Source of the DNA: CAYJBH01 sp964370765 | GTDB lineage: Bacteria > Bacillota > Clostridia > Oscillospirales > Ruminococcaceae | Reading direction: 5' to 3' | Assembly: GCA_964370765.1 (NCBI GenBank) | Contig: CAYJKW010000027.1 | Coordinates: forward strand, 1 to 24,681 | Length of the DNA stretch: 24,681 nucleotides | Shown: piece after piece, positions 7,513 through 15,408 of the stretch | Position numbering within the stretch: position 1 is the stretch's first letter | Layout of the letters: every line of letters begins with the position of its first letter | Notes under the pieces: generated by a model | What the model was told of the DNA's origin: nothing | What the model saw: the letters and a program-made list of their open reading frames with translations, nothing else | Databases searched by the model: none | Translations under genes and position numbers: made by a program

Positions 7513-8276
7513 TACCCGAATCTCCCTGTAATATAATCCTCTGTCCTCTTATCCTTTGGAAAACTAAACAACTGCTCCGTTTCACTGTATTCCACAACCT
7601 CTCCCAACAGAAAAAAGGCAGTGTTATCTGATATACGTACAGCCTGTTGCATGTTATGTGTAACTATGATAATAGTATAATCCTCTTTTAGCGAAATTGC
7701 AAGTTCCTCTATCTTTGAGGTAGAAATAGGGTCCAGTGCACTGGTAGGCTCGTCCATCAACAATACCTTAGGCTGTACTGCAAGAGCCCTTGCAATACAC
7801 AGGCGCTGCTGCTGACCACCTGATAGACTAAGTGCACTCTTCTTCAATCTGTCCTTAACCTCGTCCCATAGGGCTGCCGATTTTAGACTTTGTTCAACAA
7901 GTTGGTCGGTCTGGGCATGGGTCAGATGTCCATGCAGCCTTGGGCCGTAGGCAACATTGTCATATATGCTCATAGGAAATGGATTTGGCTTTTGAAACAC
8001 CATTCCCACCTGCTTACGTAGCTGAGTAACATCTATATCTTTTCCAAAAATTGTGTTGCCTTCAAACAGTATATCCCCCTTTATATTAACACTGGGAATA
8101 AGATCGTTCATTCTATTAAGGGTTTTAATAAACGTCGACTTTCCACAACCTGACGGCCCTATAAGTGCGGTGATCTGTTTTTCCGGCACAGCCATATTTA
8201 TCTTTTTAAGCGCCTGAAATTCGCCATAATAAAGATCTAAATCCACAGCCTGCATTATTGTGCTTTGTGTAACCAT
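7512..8276 (-). CDS. pstB: phosphate ABC transporter ATP-binding protein PstB
   Basis: This 254-residue ATPase drives high-affinity phosphate import. It shows Walker A GPSGCGKST, the Q loop within VGMVFQKPNPFPMSIYDN, signature LSGGQQQR, Walker B VLLMDEPTSALDP and the switch His in IVTHNMQQ. The NPFPMSIYDN stretch is typical of PstB rather than other importers. The nearest ribosome site AAAGGA lies rather far (about 14 nt) from the ATG at 8276, so translation may also start at a nearby non-ATG codon. The 57-nt gap to pstA is the longest in the operon apart from pstS-pstC. Confidence 0.96.
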   Translation of the reverse strand: MVTQSTIMQAVDLDLYYGEFQALKKINMAVPEKQITALIGPSGCGKSTFIKTLNRMNDLIPSVNIKGDILFEGNTIFGKDIDVTQLRKQVGMVFQKPNPFPMSIYDNVAYGPRLHGHLTHAQTDQLVEQSLKSAALWDEVKDRLKKSALSLSGGQQQRLCIARALAVQPKVLLMDEPTSALDPISTSKIEELAISLKEDYTIIIVTHNMQQAVRISDNTAFFLLGEVVEYSETEQLFSFPKDKRTEDYITGRFG

Positions 8277-8333
8277 ATTAATGATTATTCCTTTCTATTG
8301 CTATGTAAAACATATTTAGTAACATTTATTAAT

Positions 8334-9182
8334 TTACCGTTTGCTGTTTGATAATCTTTTTTGTATAAATTTAGTTGTTAAATTTAGAATTAACACTAAG
8401 ATCAACAATATCGCTGCTATGGCAAATCCGACTCCAAACTCCCCACGCTCGGCAACATACATGTAAAGTGCAACCGAAAGAGTACCACCACTGCTACTAT
8501 AGGCAGTGAATATATTCGTTATTGCTCCTGCAGCAAGACCAGCGGTAAATAGAAGTGCGGCACTTTCACCAACGATACGTCCAACCGATAGTATACAACC
8601 TGTAATGATTCCATCGAGACAACAGGGTAGAATAATGGTACGTATCATATACCATTTTGTTGATCCCAGTCCTAACGCACCTTCACGATAGGATTGAGGC
8701 ACTGTCTTTAGACTTTCCTGCGTTGTACGAATAATGGTGGGCAAAATAATTATAACAAGTGTTAAACATCCCGAAAGAAGACTTAGTCCAAACCCCATAA
8801 GTTGGCCAAAAAACATCATGCCTACAAGTCCATAGATTATGGATGGTATTGCGGCCAAAACCTCTACCGTGGCCTCTATCACTGCCAATAATTTTTTATT
8901 TTTAACATACTCTGTAAGATAGATTGCGGCCCCGATACCAAGTGGTAAAACAATTATAAGCGATAATAGAATAACATATAGTGTATTAAGTATATTAGGT
9001 AGTATACCTATAGTTTTGTTACGGTGACTTGGTGCCGTAGATAGTAACTCCCAGGTGATATTTGGAAGTCCTTGAACCATTATGTATCCAATAATACCTA
9101 CTAGAAAAAGCACTGTTATCAATGCTGCACCATACACAAGGCCGATAAAAATCCGATCTTTAATTAATCTTTTTTTCCTCAT
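8334..9182 (-). CDS. pstA: phosphate ABC transporter permease PstA
   Basis: This inner-membrane permease of 282 residues has about six membrane helices. It contains the permease coupling motif in the cytoplasmic loop (SYREGALGLGSTKWYMIRTI) and the PstA-type segment ILSVGRIVGESAALLFTAG. It pairs with PstC to form the phosphate channel. The ATG overlaps the pstC stop in the sequence ATGA (4-nt overlap), which suggests coupled translation and equal production of both subunits. Confidence 0.95.
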   Translation of the reverse strand: MRKKRLIKDRIFIGLVYGAALITVLFLVGIIGYIMVQGLPNITWELLSTAPSHRNKTIGILPNILNTLYVILLSLIIVLPLGIGAAIYLTEYVKNKKLLAVIEATVEVLAAIPSIIYGLVGMMFFGQLMGFGLSLLSGCLTLVIIILPTIIRTTQESLKTVPQSYREGALGLGSTKWYMIRTIILPCCLDGIITGCILSVGRIVGESAALLFTAGLAAGAITNIFTAYSSSGGTLSVALYMYVAERGEFGVGFAIAAILLILVLILNLTTKFIQKRLSNSKR

Positions 9183-10051
9183 CGATCTTTGCCCCCATTT
9201 TTAATAAGGACGTTCATTACTGCATTAATTATTAGTATAAAGACGAACAGAACTAAACCTATAGAGAATAAGGCCTGCCTATGTAAGCCACTTGCATACC
9301 CCATATCCTTAGCGATTGAAGTTGTAAGCAATGCAACACTCTCAAATAATTTTGGCATATTTGCAACATTTCCGGCAACCATCATTACTGCCATGGCCTC
9401 GCCAATTGCGCGTCCCACACCCAAAACTACACCGGCTGCAATTCCGTTTTTAGCCGCAGGCACACTTACCTTAAACACTGTTTCTGTATGGCTTGCGCCA
9501 AGTGCAAGGCTTGCTTCCTCGTACTCTTTAGGCACTGCGTTTAATGCTGTTTCACTTATCGAAATAATCGATGGTAGAATCATTATCATTAGCACAATTA
9601 TTGCGGCAAATAGACCAGTTCCCTTTGGTAGATTAAATACTGCTGCAATGTTTGGAACTAAAAACATTACACCAATAAGCCCGTAAACCACACTTGGAAT
9701 ACCGGACAGCAGTTCTACAGCAGGTCGTACAAGACCTGCCGCTCTTGGAGTTGCATATTTGGATAGAAAAATAGCGGTAAGAAGTCCTACCGGAATTCCT
9801 AGTAGTGTTGCCCCGCCTGTTGCATAGATGCTGGAAAGCATTATCGGAAAGATGCCATACTGTGGATCTGTAGAATGTGCCGGCTCCCAAACAAGGCCGA
9901 ACATAAAATCAATAAAACCTATTTCTACTATTCCGGGTACACCCGATATTATCATGTAAATTGATATTATGGCTACAAAAGCTATTGCTGTAAGCCCACA
10001 CACCAAAAACACAATATTCATGATCTTTTCTGTTATCTTTTTAATCTTCAT
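9179..10051 (-). CDS. pstC: phosphate ABC transporter permease PstC
   Basis: This 290-residue permease has about six membrane helices. Family landmarks are LLSGIPSVVYGLIGVMFLVP, the coupling segment EYEEASLALGASHTETVF and GVGRAIGEAMAVMMVAG. The AAAGGA ribosome site (minus strand, 10057-10062) directly abuts the base of the hairpin at 10064-10096, so that hairpin can affect access of ribosomes to pstC. Length is close to the family norm. Confidence 0.95.
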   Translation of the reverse strand: MKIKKITEKIMNIVFLVCGLTAIAFVAIISIYMIISGVPGIVEIGFIDFMFGLVWEPAHSTDPQYGIFPIMLSSIYATGGATLLGIPVGLLTAIFLSKYATPRAAGLVRPAVELLSGIPSVVYGLIGVMFLVPNIAAVFNLPKGTGLFAAIIVLMIMILPSIISISETALNAVPKEYEEASLALGASHTETVFKVSVPAAKNGIAAGVVLGVGRAIGEAMAVMMVAGNVANMPKLFESVALLTTSIAKDMGYASGLHRQALFSIGLVLFVFILIINAVMNVLIKNGGKDR

Positions 10052-10063
10052 ATTTTTCCTTTA

Positions 10064-10096
10064 TAAGGCTGTCGCAAGATTGTTGCGACAGCCTTA
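10064..10096 (-). other. intercistronic hairpin between pstS and pstC
   Basis: The arms 10064-10077 and 10083-10096 form a perfect 14-bp stem with core GGCTGTCGCAA and a 5-nt loop. On the transcribed minus strand it is followed by TAAAGGA, not by a U run, so it is a poor terminator. It more likely protects the 3' end of pstS mRNA or allows partial read-through, giving more binding protein than permease. Confidence 0.7.
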
Positions 10097-10124
10097 ACTG
10101 TATTTTTAGTTTATAGATTGATAT

Positions 10125-10928
10125 CTATTGTACCGGTACTGCACCGGCATCACGTATAAGCTCAACTGTTGCATCGCTTAATGCCCATTCCATGAATGCT
10201 GCGGCATCCTCATTCTCTTCGCCTGTAATTGTAGCGAACACAAATGGACGTTGAATCTTGTAGGAGCCATCCTTTACAGCTTCCTCTGAAGGAGCTATTC
10301 CATCTATGCTTACAACATTAATCTCGTCTGATACTGAGGAGATTGATACGTAGCCGATAGCACCCTCGGTAGATTGAACGCTTGCCTTAACACCACCACC
10401 TGATGCCTGCTCTTCATCGTAAGCACATACATCCTCAACATCAACGATGCTCTCAAATCCATCACGTGTACCGGAAGCAGCGTCGCGACCTATTACAACA
10501 ATCTCTGCATCGTTGCCACCAACTTCACTCCAATTTGTTATCTCGCCCTTGTAGATAGCTGCAAGCGTTTCCATATCTAGATCTGCAACTGTATTGGCAG
10601 AGTTTACAATAATTGCAATACCATCAAGTGCAAAAACTGTTTCGGTAAGTGTTGCTTTTTCCTCATCCTTTAGTCCGCGGCTGGAAAGGCCGATATCAAG
10701 CTGTCCATCTGCTGCACCCTGAACACCTGTACTGGATCCTGTTGGTGCATATGTAATTGTTGTTCCCGGGTTTTCTTCCATGTAAACTTCCATCATGGAT
10801 TGAATTACAGCCTCAACCGATGTAGAACCGCCTGTTGTAATTGAGCCACCTGCACCGCCCTCAGAGCAGGATGCTAACATCGAAATTACTAATACTAAAC
10901 CTGTAGCTATTGAAATTAATCTTCTCAT
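10125..10928 (-). CDS. pstS: phosphate-binding lipoprotein PstS
   Basis: This 267-residue extracellular phosphate-binding protein is anchored by lipid at C21 (signal peptide with lipobox LASC), then a Gly/Ser-rich linker. Phosphate-binding loops typical of PstS can be read: TGSSTGVQGAADGQLDIG, SSRGL, and GRDAASGTRDGFESIV. The C-terminal half carries GAIGYVSISSV. It delivers phosphate to PstC/PstA and is the first gene of the operon, as is usual. Upstream are a candidate Pho-box array (10982-11021) and a -10 box (10967-10972). A GGAGA ribosome site lies about 10 nt before the ATG. Confidence 0.95.
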   Translation of the reverse strand: MRRLISIATGLVLVISMLASCSEGGAGGSITTGGSTSVEAVIQSMMEVYMEENPGTTITYAPTGSSTGVQGAADGQLDIGLSSRGLKDEEKATLTETVFALDGIAIIVNSANTVADLDMETLAAIYKGEITNWSEVGGNDAEIVVIGRDAASGTRDGFESIVDVEDVCAYDEEQASGGGVKASVQSTEGAIGYVSISSVSDEINVVSIDGIAPSEEAVKDGSYKIQRPFVFATITGEENEDAAAFMEWALSDATVELIRDAGAVPVQ

Positions 10929-10966
10929 CTAAATGCTTTCTCCATTTACTTTTTTGTTGTATCTAA

Positions 10967-11021
10967 ATTTTATTATTATTCTGTAAAAACTAAAAGCTAT
11001 TAAAAGTAAAATTTATGTTAA
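10967..11021 (-). promoter_or_regulatory. pst operon promoter with candidate Pho boxes
   Basis: On the minus strand four 6-bp elements at about 11-bp spacing read TTAACA, TTTACT, TAGCTT and TTTACA (11021 down to 10982). Nine bases further on is TAAAAT (10972-10967). Tandem TT(A/T/C)ACA repeats on one face of the helix, upstream of a -10 box with no good -35, match the PhoP-box layout known from Bacillus. The third element is poor. The assignment rests on pattern and context. Confidence 0.55.
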
Positions 11022-11052
11022 ATTTCAACTTTATTATTTTTTTACAGCACAA

Positions 11053-11088
11053 AAAAAGGAGCATGACATTATTGCCATACTCCTTTTT
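11053..11088 (-). terminator. terminator of the HPr-like small gene
   Basis: On the minus strand AAAAAGGAGTATGGCA pairs with TGTCATGCTCCTTTTT across a 4-nt loop. The stem has 16 pairs, two of them G-U, and is followed by further T residues. It separates the small gene from the pst promoter. Confidence 0.85.
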
Positions 11089-11102
11089 ATGTTCGTTTTT
11101 TA

Positions 11103-11354
11103 TTATTTCTCGCCGAACAGGTTGAAACGGAATAGTTTGCTCTCGTCTTCCTTGTTTGCACACTCTAAACGTGCTGTCGACACAATGCCACCCTCTATAA
11201 GCTTTGTAAAACCGATAAGCTGGCAAAGCTTACTCTTAAGATTTAGTCGGTCACCCTCCGGTGTTACAAGAAACACATCGCCACTACAGCTTGCTATCAC
11301 CTCGGAAAATTCGCTCATGCTAACGTTGTTTACGTCAAAAGTTGAATCATACAT
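11103..11354 (-). CDS. small protein with HPr-like sequence pattern, function unknown
   Basis: This soluble protein has 83 residues. The stretch GDRLNLKSKLCQLIGFTKL followed by EGG and an alternating hydrophobic strand (TARLEC) resembles the second half of HPr-fold phosphocarrier proteins, where NLKSIMGVMSLG precedes the second helix. The HPr active-site histidine region is absent, because the N-terminal part has FDVNNVSMSEFSEVIASCSG instead. I recall similar short proteins in Clostridia without assigned function. It has a strong promoter (11440-11468), a good ribosome site (GGAG, about 8 nt before ATG) and its own terminator, so it is likely well expressed. A regulatory or binding role is a guess. 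Confidence 0.75.
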   Translation of the reverse strand: MYDSTFDVNNVSMSEFSEVIASCSGDVFLVTPEGDRLNLKSKLCQLIGFTKLIEGGIVSTARLECANKEDESKLFRFNLFGEK

Positions 11355-11400
11355 AATATTACTCCTTCTATTCTTTCTTCTATCTTCTTTTTGTATGTAA

Positions 11401-11417
11401 AAAGCGTTTATCGCTTT
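11401..11417 (-). other. small leader hairpin before the HPr-like gene
   Basis: On the minus strand AAAGCG, loop ATAAA, CGCTTT is followed by TT within the roughly 78-nt leader. The 6-bp stem with a short U run resembles a weak attenuator but may be chance. Confidence 0.3.
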
Positions 11418-11439
11418 CCTGTTTTATTAGCTTAACCAT

Positions 11440-11468
11440 ATAATAACACATTTTTTCGTCAATGTCAA
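11440..11468 (-). promoter_or_regulatory. promoter of the HPr-like small gene
   Basis: On the minus strand TTGACA (11463-11468), a 17-bp spacer and TATTAT (11440-11445) are almost the full sigma-A consensus. The start would be near 11433. The stretch from here to 11646 holds no gene that I can support. Confidence 0.8.
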
Positions 11469-11646
11469 CAAAGACTTACTCCTAACTTTGTGTATTTCAC
11501 CAATTGACTTTTGTGTATTATAACTAATCTTCGCTTAGTATAACCGGTTTAGCTATCAATTAAACGATCTTACATAAATAATACATATGATAACACGCTT
11601 AAAATTATCATCGTAATAGTGTTTTGCACCACTAGATTTCAAACTA

Positions 11647-13671
11647 TCATACTAACACCCCCATTACTCCTTGAAAAATGCTAACCGCTGCGATTAATCC
11701 ACAGCACAGTTCAGCTAGAATAAGTGGTCTGCTTATATCCTTTTCTATCTTTATTAGTTTACCCTGTATTGCAAATAAAAACATCGGAAGAATTGGCAGG
11801 AAGTATCTTCCCTGCAATCCCCACAGTAACGTATAGCGTGTCGGCGTCCAGGTAAATATAACTACAAGCAATACACCGCATACACACAGCATACATATCG
11901 TTGCAATAATCTTATTGAAGGGTGTAAGAAGTGGTGATTCTTCTGTTTTCGTTATGGTTGACATTAATAAAATTAGCAGTAGGGCAAATACAAGTGGTGG
12001 CCATATATAAAGCTCGCTTAGTATCGGCTCACCCATCTCCCCCCCTACGAGTTGAGAGATATATACCCATGTATTTTCCTGTATAGTATTAAAAAACACC
12101 TTTAGTGCCGATTGTAGATTGTTTAAAAGATAGCCTATATTATAAAATTCGCGCTCGACATAGTCGATTACCGGCGCAGGGGCATTTTCTACATCCTCCC
12201 ACGTAGTAGCAAAAACCGGTATATTAATAAAGCGTGTCATTCCCCCGATAAAAGAGGCGAACAAAACTGTTAACAACGAAATATAATAGCTTCTTTTGTT
12301 TTTAAATAATCCCGAGGGTATTATTCTACAAAACCCTGCTATAAATATATAGATTGCTTTCATCGGTGCAAATAAAAATCCGATAATTGAAAGTGCCGCA
12401 ATCTGCCGTCTTTTAACCGGTTTCTCCTGCGCTGATATATTAAGGCATAGCGATATAAACAATGTAGCAAGCGCAATTATCAATCCATCGTAAGAAAATG
12501 TGGATGCAAGATGTACTACACTCGGCAGTAAAGCAACAACGGCAATAATTTGTTTAAAACGTGGGGTAAGTGCAATTGCCACCCCCATAATTGCTGCAAA
12601 AAACGCAAGATTAAAAAGTCTGCCTATAAAAATTAATGTTATATAGTTGGCATCTATAACCCTGGCAAACGCAACACCTATCGTTGTAGGTAGATATATC
12701 CAGAATGGTTCGGTAAGTGCAAGTCGTGCTTCAACCGGCACAAGAGTGTCATCCGGGCATGATTTAAAAATATCATTGGCCACCTGTTGATAGCTAAAAA
12801 CACTAAGCTTGTCGGCCTGTGGAATGAATACATCGGCATCTCCAGCACGCATAGTAAGTGTTGACTCATTCTCTATTCCAAGCAACACGTTTGAATAATA
12901 GTAGGCGGTGTGAATATGCACCTCCTCGTCAGGTGCAGCACGTGGTGGAAATACAATAGCATAGATAACACCCATGGCAAACAAGATTACAGCTACCGTA
13001 ACAGATAGATTCACCTTGAAAACCATCAACAGTAGGTATCCCCCCACTACGACAACACAGGTAAGTATGGCTAGTACAACAGTCTGCCACACTATAAAAT
13101 CACCGGCACGGTTAGTGACAATTCCAAAACCGAGTGTCGTCTGTGTTGGCTCACCGTTTTGTGTAAGATAGGGCTTATCTACAGAACTGTCGCTTCGCCA
13201 TAAAGCTACACTTTGGCCCTGCTCCGAATGGTTCGCTTTTATTACAAGGTCATAGGCTTTTTCCTGTGTAACACCTGTAATCGGCACATCAAACATTATT
13301 GCATGATGTGTGTTATTTAACAGGTGTACCATATCAAGGGTGCCGGAGGTTAAAAGCTCTGCGTTATCTTCCCAAAGTTCCACCGTAATTATACCGGCAA
13401 GTTGCTCACCATAGGTGTGAAATACAAAGGTTGCACCATGTATGTCTTTATCGGAGCTAAAAGGTTGGCGAATTCCTTCGTCGGCTGTTATGTCTTCGGT
13501 TAAGATAAAATACTCATCGTTAATATATTCCTGTTCGGTTCTATCGCGGTTATTACTGCTATTATTCCAGTAGACCCACATATATATTCCGAGTGCAAAT
13601 GCCACCAAGATAGCAATTGCTATAAGGTGGCGCATTTTATATATTAAGTTTTGTATCTTCTCCAACATCAC
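11647..13671 (-). CDS. DUF2142-like polytopic membrane protein
   Basis: The protein has 674 residues. One N-terminal membrane helix (about 16-33) is followed by an outer domain of about 160 residues, then about ten further membrane helices. The motif PPRAAPDEEVHIHTAYYYSN just after the third helix, and GLQGRYFLPILPMFLFA near the end, match the DUF2142 family, whose members look like integral-membrane GT-C glycosyltransferases. The acidic DEE after the first GT-C-like helix fits that idea. An enzymatic role in surface polysaccharide assembly is plausible but not shown. Start is GTG at 13671 (GGAG eight bases upstream) or ATG at 13668. It begins 20 nt after the repeat lipoprotein gene, so the two are probably one transcript. 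No clear terminator follows. Confidence 0.72.
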   Translation of the reverse strand: MMLEKIQNLIYKMRHLIAIAILVAFALGIYMWVYWNNSSNNRDRTEQEYINDEYFILTEDITADEGIRQPFSSDKDIHGATFVFHTYGEQLAGIITVELWEDNAELLTSGTLDMVHLLNNTHHAIMFDVPITGVTQEKAYDLVIKANHSEQGQSVALWRSDSSVDKPYLTQNGEPTQTTLGFGIVTNRAGDFIVWQTVVLAILTCVVVVGGYLLLMVFKVNLSVTVAVILFAMGVIYAIVFPPRAAPDEEVHIHTAYYYSNVLLGIENESTLTMRAGDADVFIPQADKLSVFSYQQVANDIFKSCPDDTLVPVEARLALTEPFWIYLPTTIGVAFARVIDANYITLIFIGRLFNLAFFAAIMGVAIALTPRFKQIIAVVALLPSVVHLASTFSYDGLIIALATLFISLCLNISAQEKPVKRRQIAALSIIGFLFAPMKAIYIFIAGFCRIIPSGLFKNKRSYYISLLTVLFASFIGGMTRFINIPVFATTWEDVENAPAPVIDYVEREFYNIGYLLNNLQSALKVFFNTIQENTWVYISQLVGGEMGEPILSELYIWPPLVFALLLILLMSTITKTEESPLLTPFNKIIATICMLCVCGVLLVVIFTWTPTRYTLLWGLQGRYFLPILPMFLFAIQGKLIKIEKDISRPLILAELCCGLIAAVSIFQGVMGVLV

Positions 13672-13691
13672 TGCAACCGCTCCAGCTTAAT

Positions 13692-15299
13692 CTATTCGAA
13701 AGGTGATATAAGCACCGCCTCGGGATTATTTAAGGTGTCGCCTATATACTGTACATAAACATTTAATTCCTCTTCAGCTCCCTGCACAAACTCCGCATTG
13801 TCGGTTGTGAATAAAAACAATCTACCGTCATCATCCTTGATAAACAACATATCATCATCTTTTAGTATTATTTCACCCTGTACAACACCTGTTTCCTGCA
13901 ACGAAACCGGTTGTGGTTCAAACTGGGTAGCTGTAGAATTAAAGGTAATTGCAACTGCATCGGAATTGCCGGATGGCACTTCGATGTATTCGATAGTAAT
14001 ATTGTCAGATCGCATTATCGGCAAGCTACTGTTTAGGGTTGCGTTAGAGTAGTAAAATGACACTTCCGTGCCTTGATCATCAACGATTGAAATAATGTCT
14101 GTCTCTATATTTACAACATCCCCGGTAACTGTCTGAGTTTGCGGCTCAAAGCCATCTATATAAAGCGCAGTACATCTTAGAAAATTGTTATCATTAAGTT
14201 CAAAAACAACCTTGACTTCATCACCGAGCACAGGCACTGATTCACCGTAAATTGCGGTTGCATCGTTATGTGAAAAGCTGTAGCTGTTTCCGTTCTCGGT
14301 TCGTATGGTAAGTAGTCCGGGATCGTAGCCGGTAACTACTCCGCTAATATTATAGCTACCCCTTGCACTGTAAGCTGTAGGGGTTATAGTATCGGCATTT
14401 AGTGTACCACTTGAATTCAAGCTATAGGCTATATCTACACTGTCACCAACAAGCAACCTGTTTCCCGTAAAGGTATTATCAATCTCATAGACAAAGCTAA
14501 AAATCTCACCGGCATCAGTGCGAACTGCAATCAACCCATTTAACAGGTCACTAACCACACCGGAGATCTCCCCCTCTGTTGGTAGCTCCGATTCATTTAA
14601 ATATAATGCAACGGCATTGTTTTTTCCGGATAGCGTTCCATGGTAGTCCACCAACACCTCTTGACCTACCTCAACGCCTTCCGGCATCACTATGCCCTGT
14701 GTTAAAAAGGGTATGTTGGCGCCACCCTGTAAAGTAACAACCATAATAGTATCGGTAAGCATAGTAAGCTCGCCGTTAATACGCCCACCGCCAAATGCTG
14801 TTATCTTAATCTCTATTGCTTTTCCGCCCTCGGTACTGATTAGGTTTACAGCATCACCTACCGCAGGTGCTTTTCCGAGTAAAATATCGGCACCTGTTGT
14901 ATCAAAACTATGGTGTTTACCACCCGATAAAACTGTTATCGACTCATCATCGACAGAAACTACATATCCGCTTAGGTTAATAACAGGGTTGTTTTCGTTT
15001 GCTACCGACACGAACTCCGCCACATTTCCGGTGACAAGTGCCTCCACCTGTACACCCTGTGATATCTCTCCATATATAGCTGCCTCGGAAGTATTAAGGG
15101 TTACATCTCCATCGGCAGTTGTAAGGGTAAGTTCGCCCGTGTTATTGCTCGCAACATTTCCTGCAATAATTGTAATTTCTTGTAGCGGTTGATCATAGGT
15201 AGCAGGTTGTTCCTGCACTCCTTCAGACGAGCAGGATACTAAGACCAATGCCATCCCAACCGAAAGAATTTTAATTGTATTAGTTAAATAATTTTTCAT
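13692..15299 (-). CDS. secreted lipoprotein of about seven tandem beta-rich repeats
   Basis: The product has 535 residues. A signal peptide with lipobox LVSC gives lipid attachment at C23. After a short linker come about seven repeats of 60-70 residues (near 41-101, 106-168, 172-234, 241-307, 315-382, 388-453, 470-532). Each follows one pattern: a G-V/E-V strand start, LTI-like strand, T-x-x-G turn, F-S-F-like strand, a V-G-D-x-V turn, then a final strand ending in A-x-x-I. This alternation looks like an OB-like or DUF5666-like barrel. Repeats 4 and 5 are clearest (ISGVVSD, ISGVVTG). The start at 15299 is chosen over an upstream in-frame ATG (15314) because the -10 box covers the latter. No catalytic motif is seen; binding to polysaccharide or protein at the surface is a guess. 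Confidence 0.72.
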   Translation of the reverse strand: MKNYLTNTIKILSVGMALVLVSCSSEGVQEQPATYDQPLQEITIIAGNVASNNTGELTLTTADGDVTLNTSEAAIYGEISQGVQVEALVTGNVAEFVSVANENNPVINLSGYVVSVDDESITVLSGGKHHSFDTTGADILLGKAPAVGDAVNLISTEGGKAIEIKITAFGGGRINGELTMLTDTIMVVTLQGGANIPFLTQGIVMPEGVEVGQEVLVDYHGTLSGKNNAVALYLNESELPTEGEISGVVSDLLNGLIAVRTDAGEIFSFVYEIDNTFTGNRLLVGDSVDIAYSLNSSGTLNADTITPTAYSARGSYNISGVVTGYDPGLLTIRTENGNSYSFSHNDATAIYGESVPVLGDEVKVVFELNDNNFLRCTALYIDGFEPQTQTVTGDVVNIETDIISIVDDQGTEVSFYYSNATLNSSLPIMRSDNITIEYIEVPSGNSDAVAITFNSTATQFEPQPVSLQETGVVQGEIILKDDDMLFIKDDDGRLFLFTTDNAEFVQGAEEELNVYVQYIGDTLNNPEAVLISPFE

Positions 15300-15305
15300 G
15301 TTTTT

Positions 15306-15334
15306 ATTATACATTATGTAGAGATTATTATCAA
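15306..15334 (-). promoter_or_regulatory. promoter giving a leaderless mRNA for the repeat lipoprotein
   Basis: On the minus strand TTGATA (15329-15334), a 17-bp spacer and a perfect TATAAT (15306-15311) place +1 at about 15299, which is the A of the ATG. Neither ATG has a purine-rich ribosome site upstream, in contrast to almost all other genes here. Confidence 0.65.
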
Positions 15335-15408
15335 TACATTTTTTTATTTGTTGTATTTATGACATAAATTTTGACAAAACTTCCAGATAGTAACAATGGA
15401 GATTTATA

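Noticed and set aside
9189..9686. Long open frame on the plus strand, antisense to pstC
   Set aside because: It mirrors the codon pattern of a clear permease gene, has no ribosome site or promoter, and its product is a biased Ile/Thr/Ala-rich string with no recognisable domain.
10064..10096. Hairpin between pstS and pstC as a full terminator
   Set aside because: The transcribed strand has TAAAGGA after the stem instead of a U run, and the rest of the operon follows at once.
11617..11634. Possible terminator after the DUF2142 gene
   Set aside because: Only a 5-bp TAGTG/CACTA stem with an 8-nt loop and no T tail; too weak to support.
14692..15192. 166-codon frame antisense to the repeat lipoprotein
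   Set aside because: No ribosome site, and its Ser/Pro/Thr-rich product is what the reverse of the repeat codons would give. The lipoprotein strand has a signal peptide and regular repeats.
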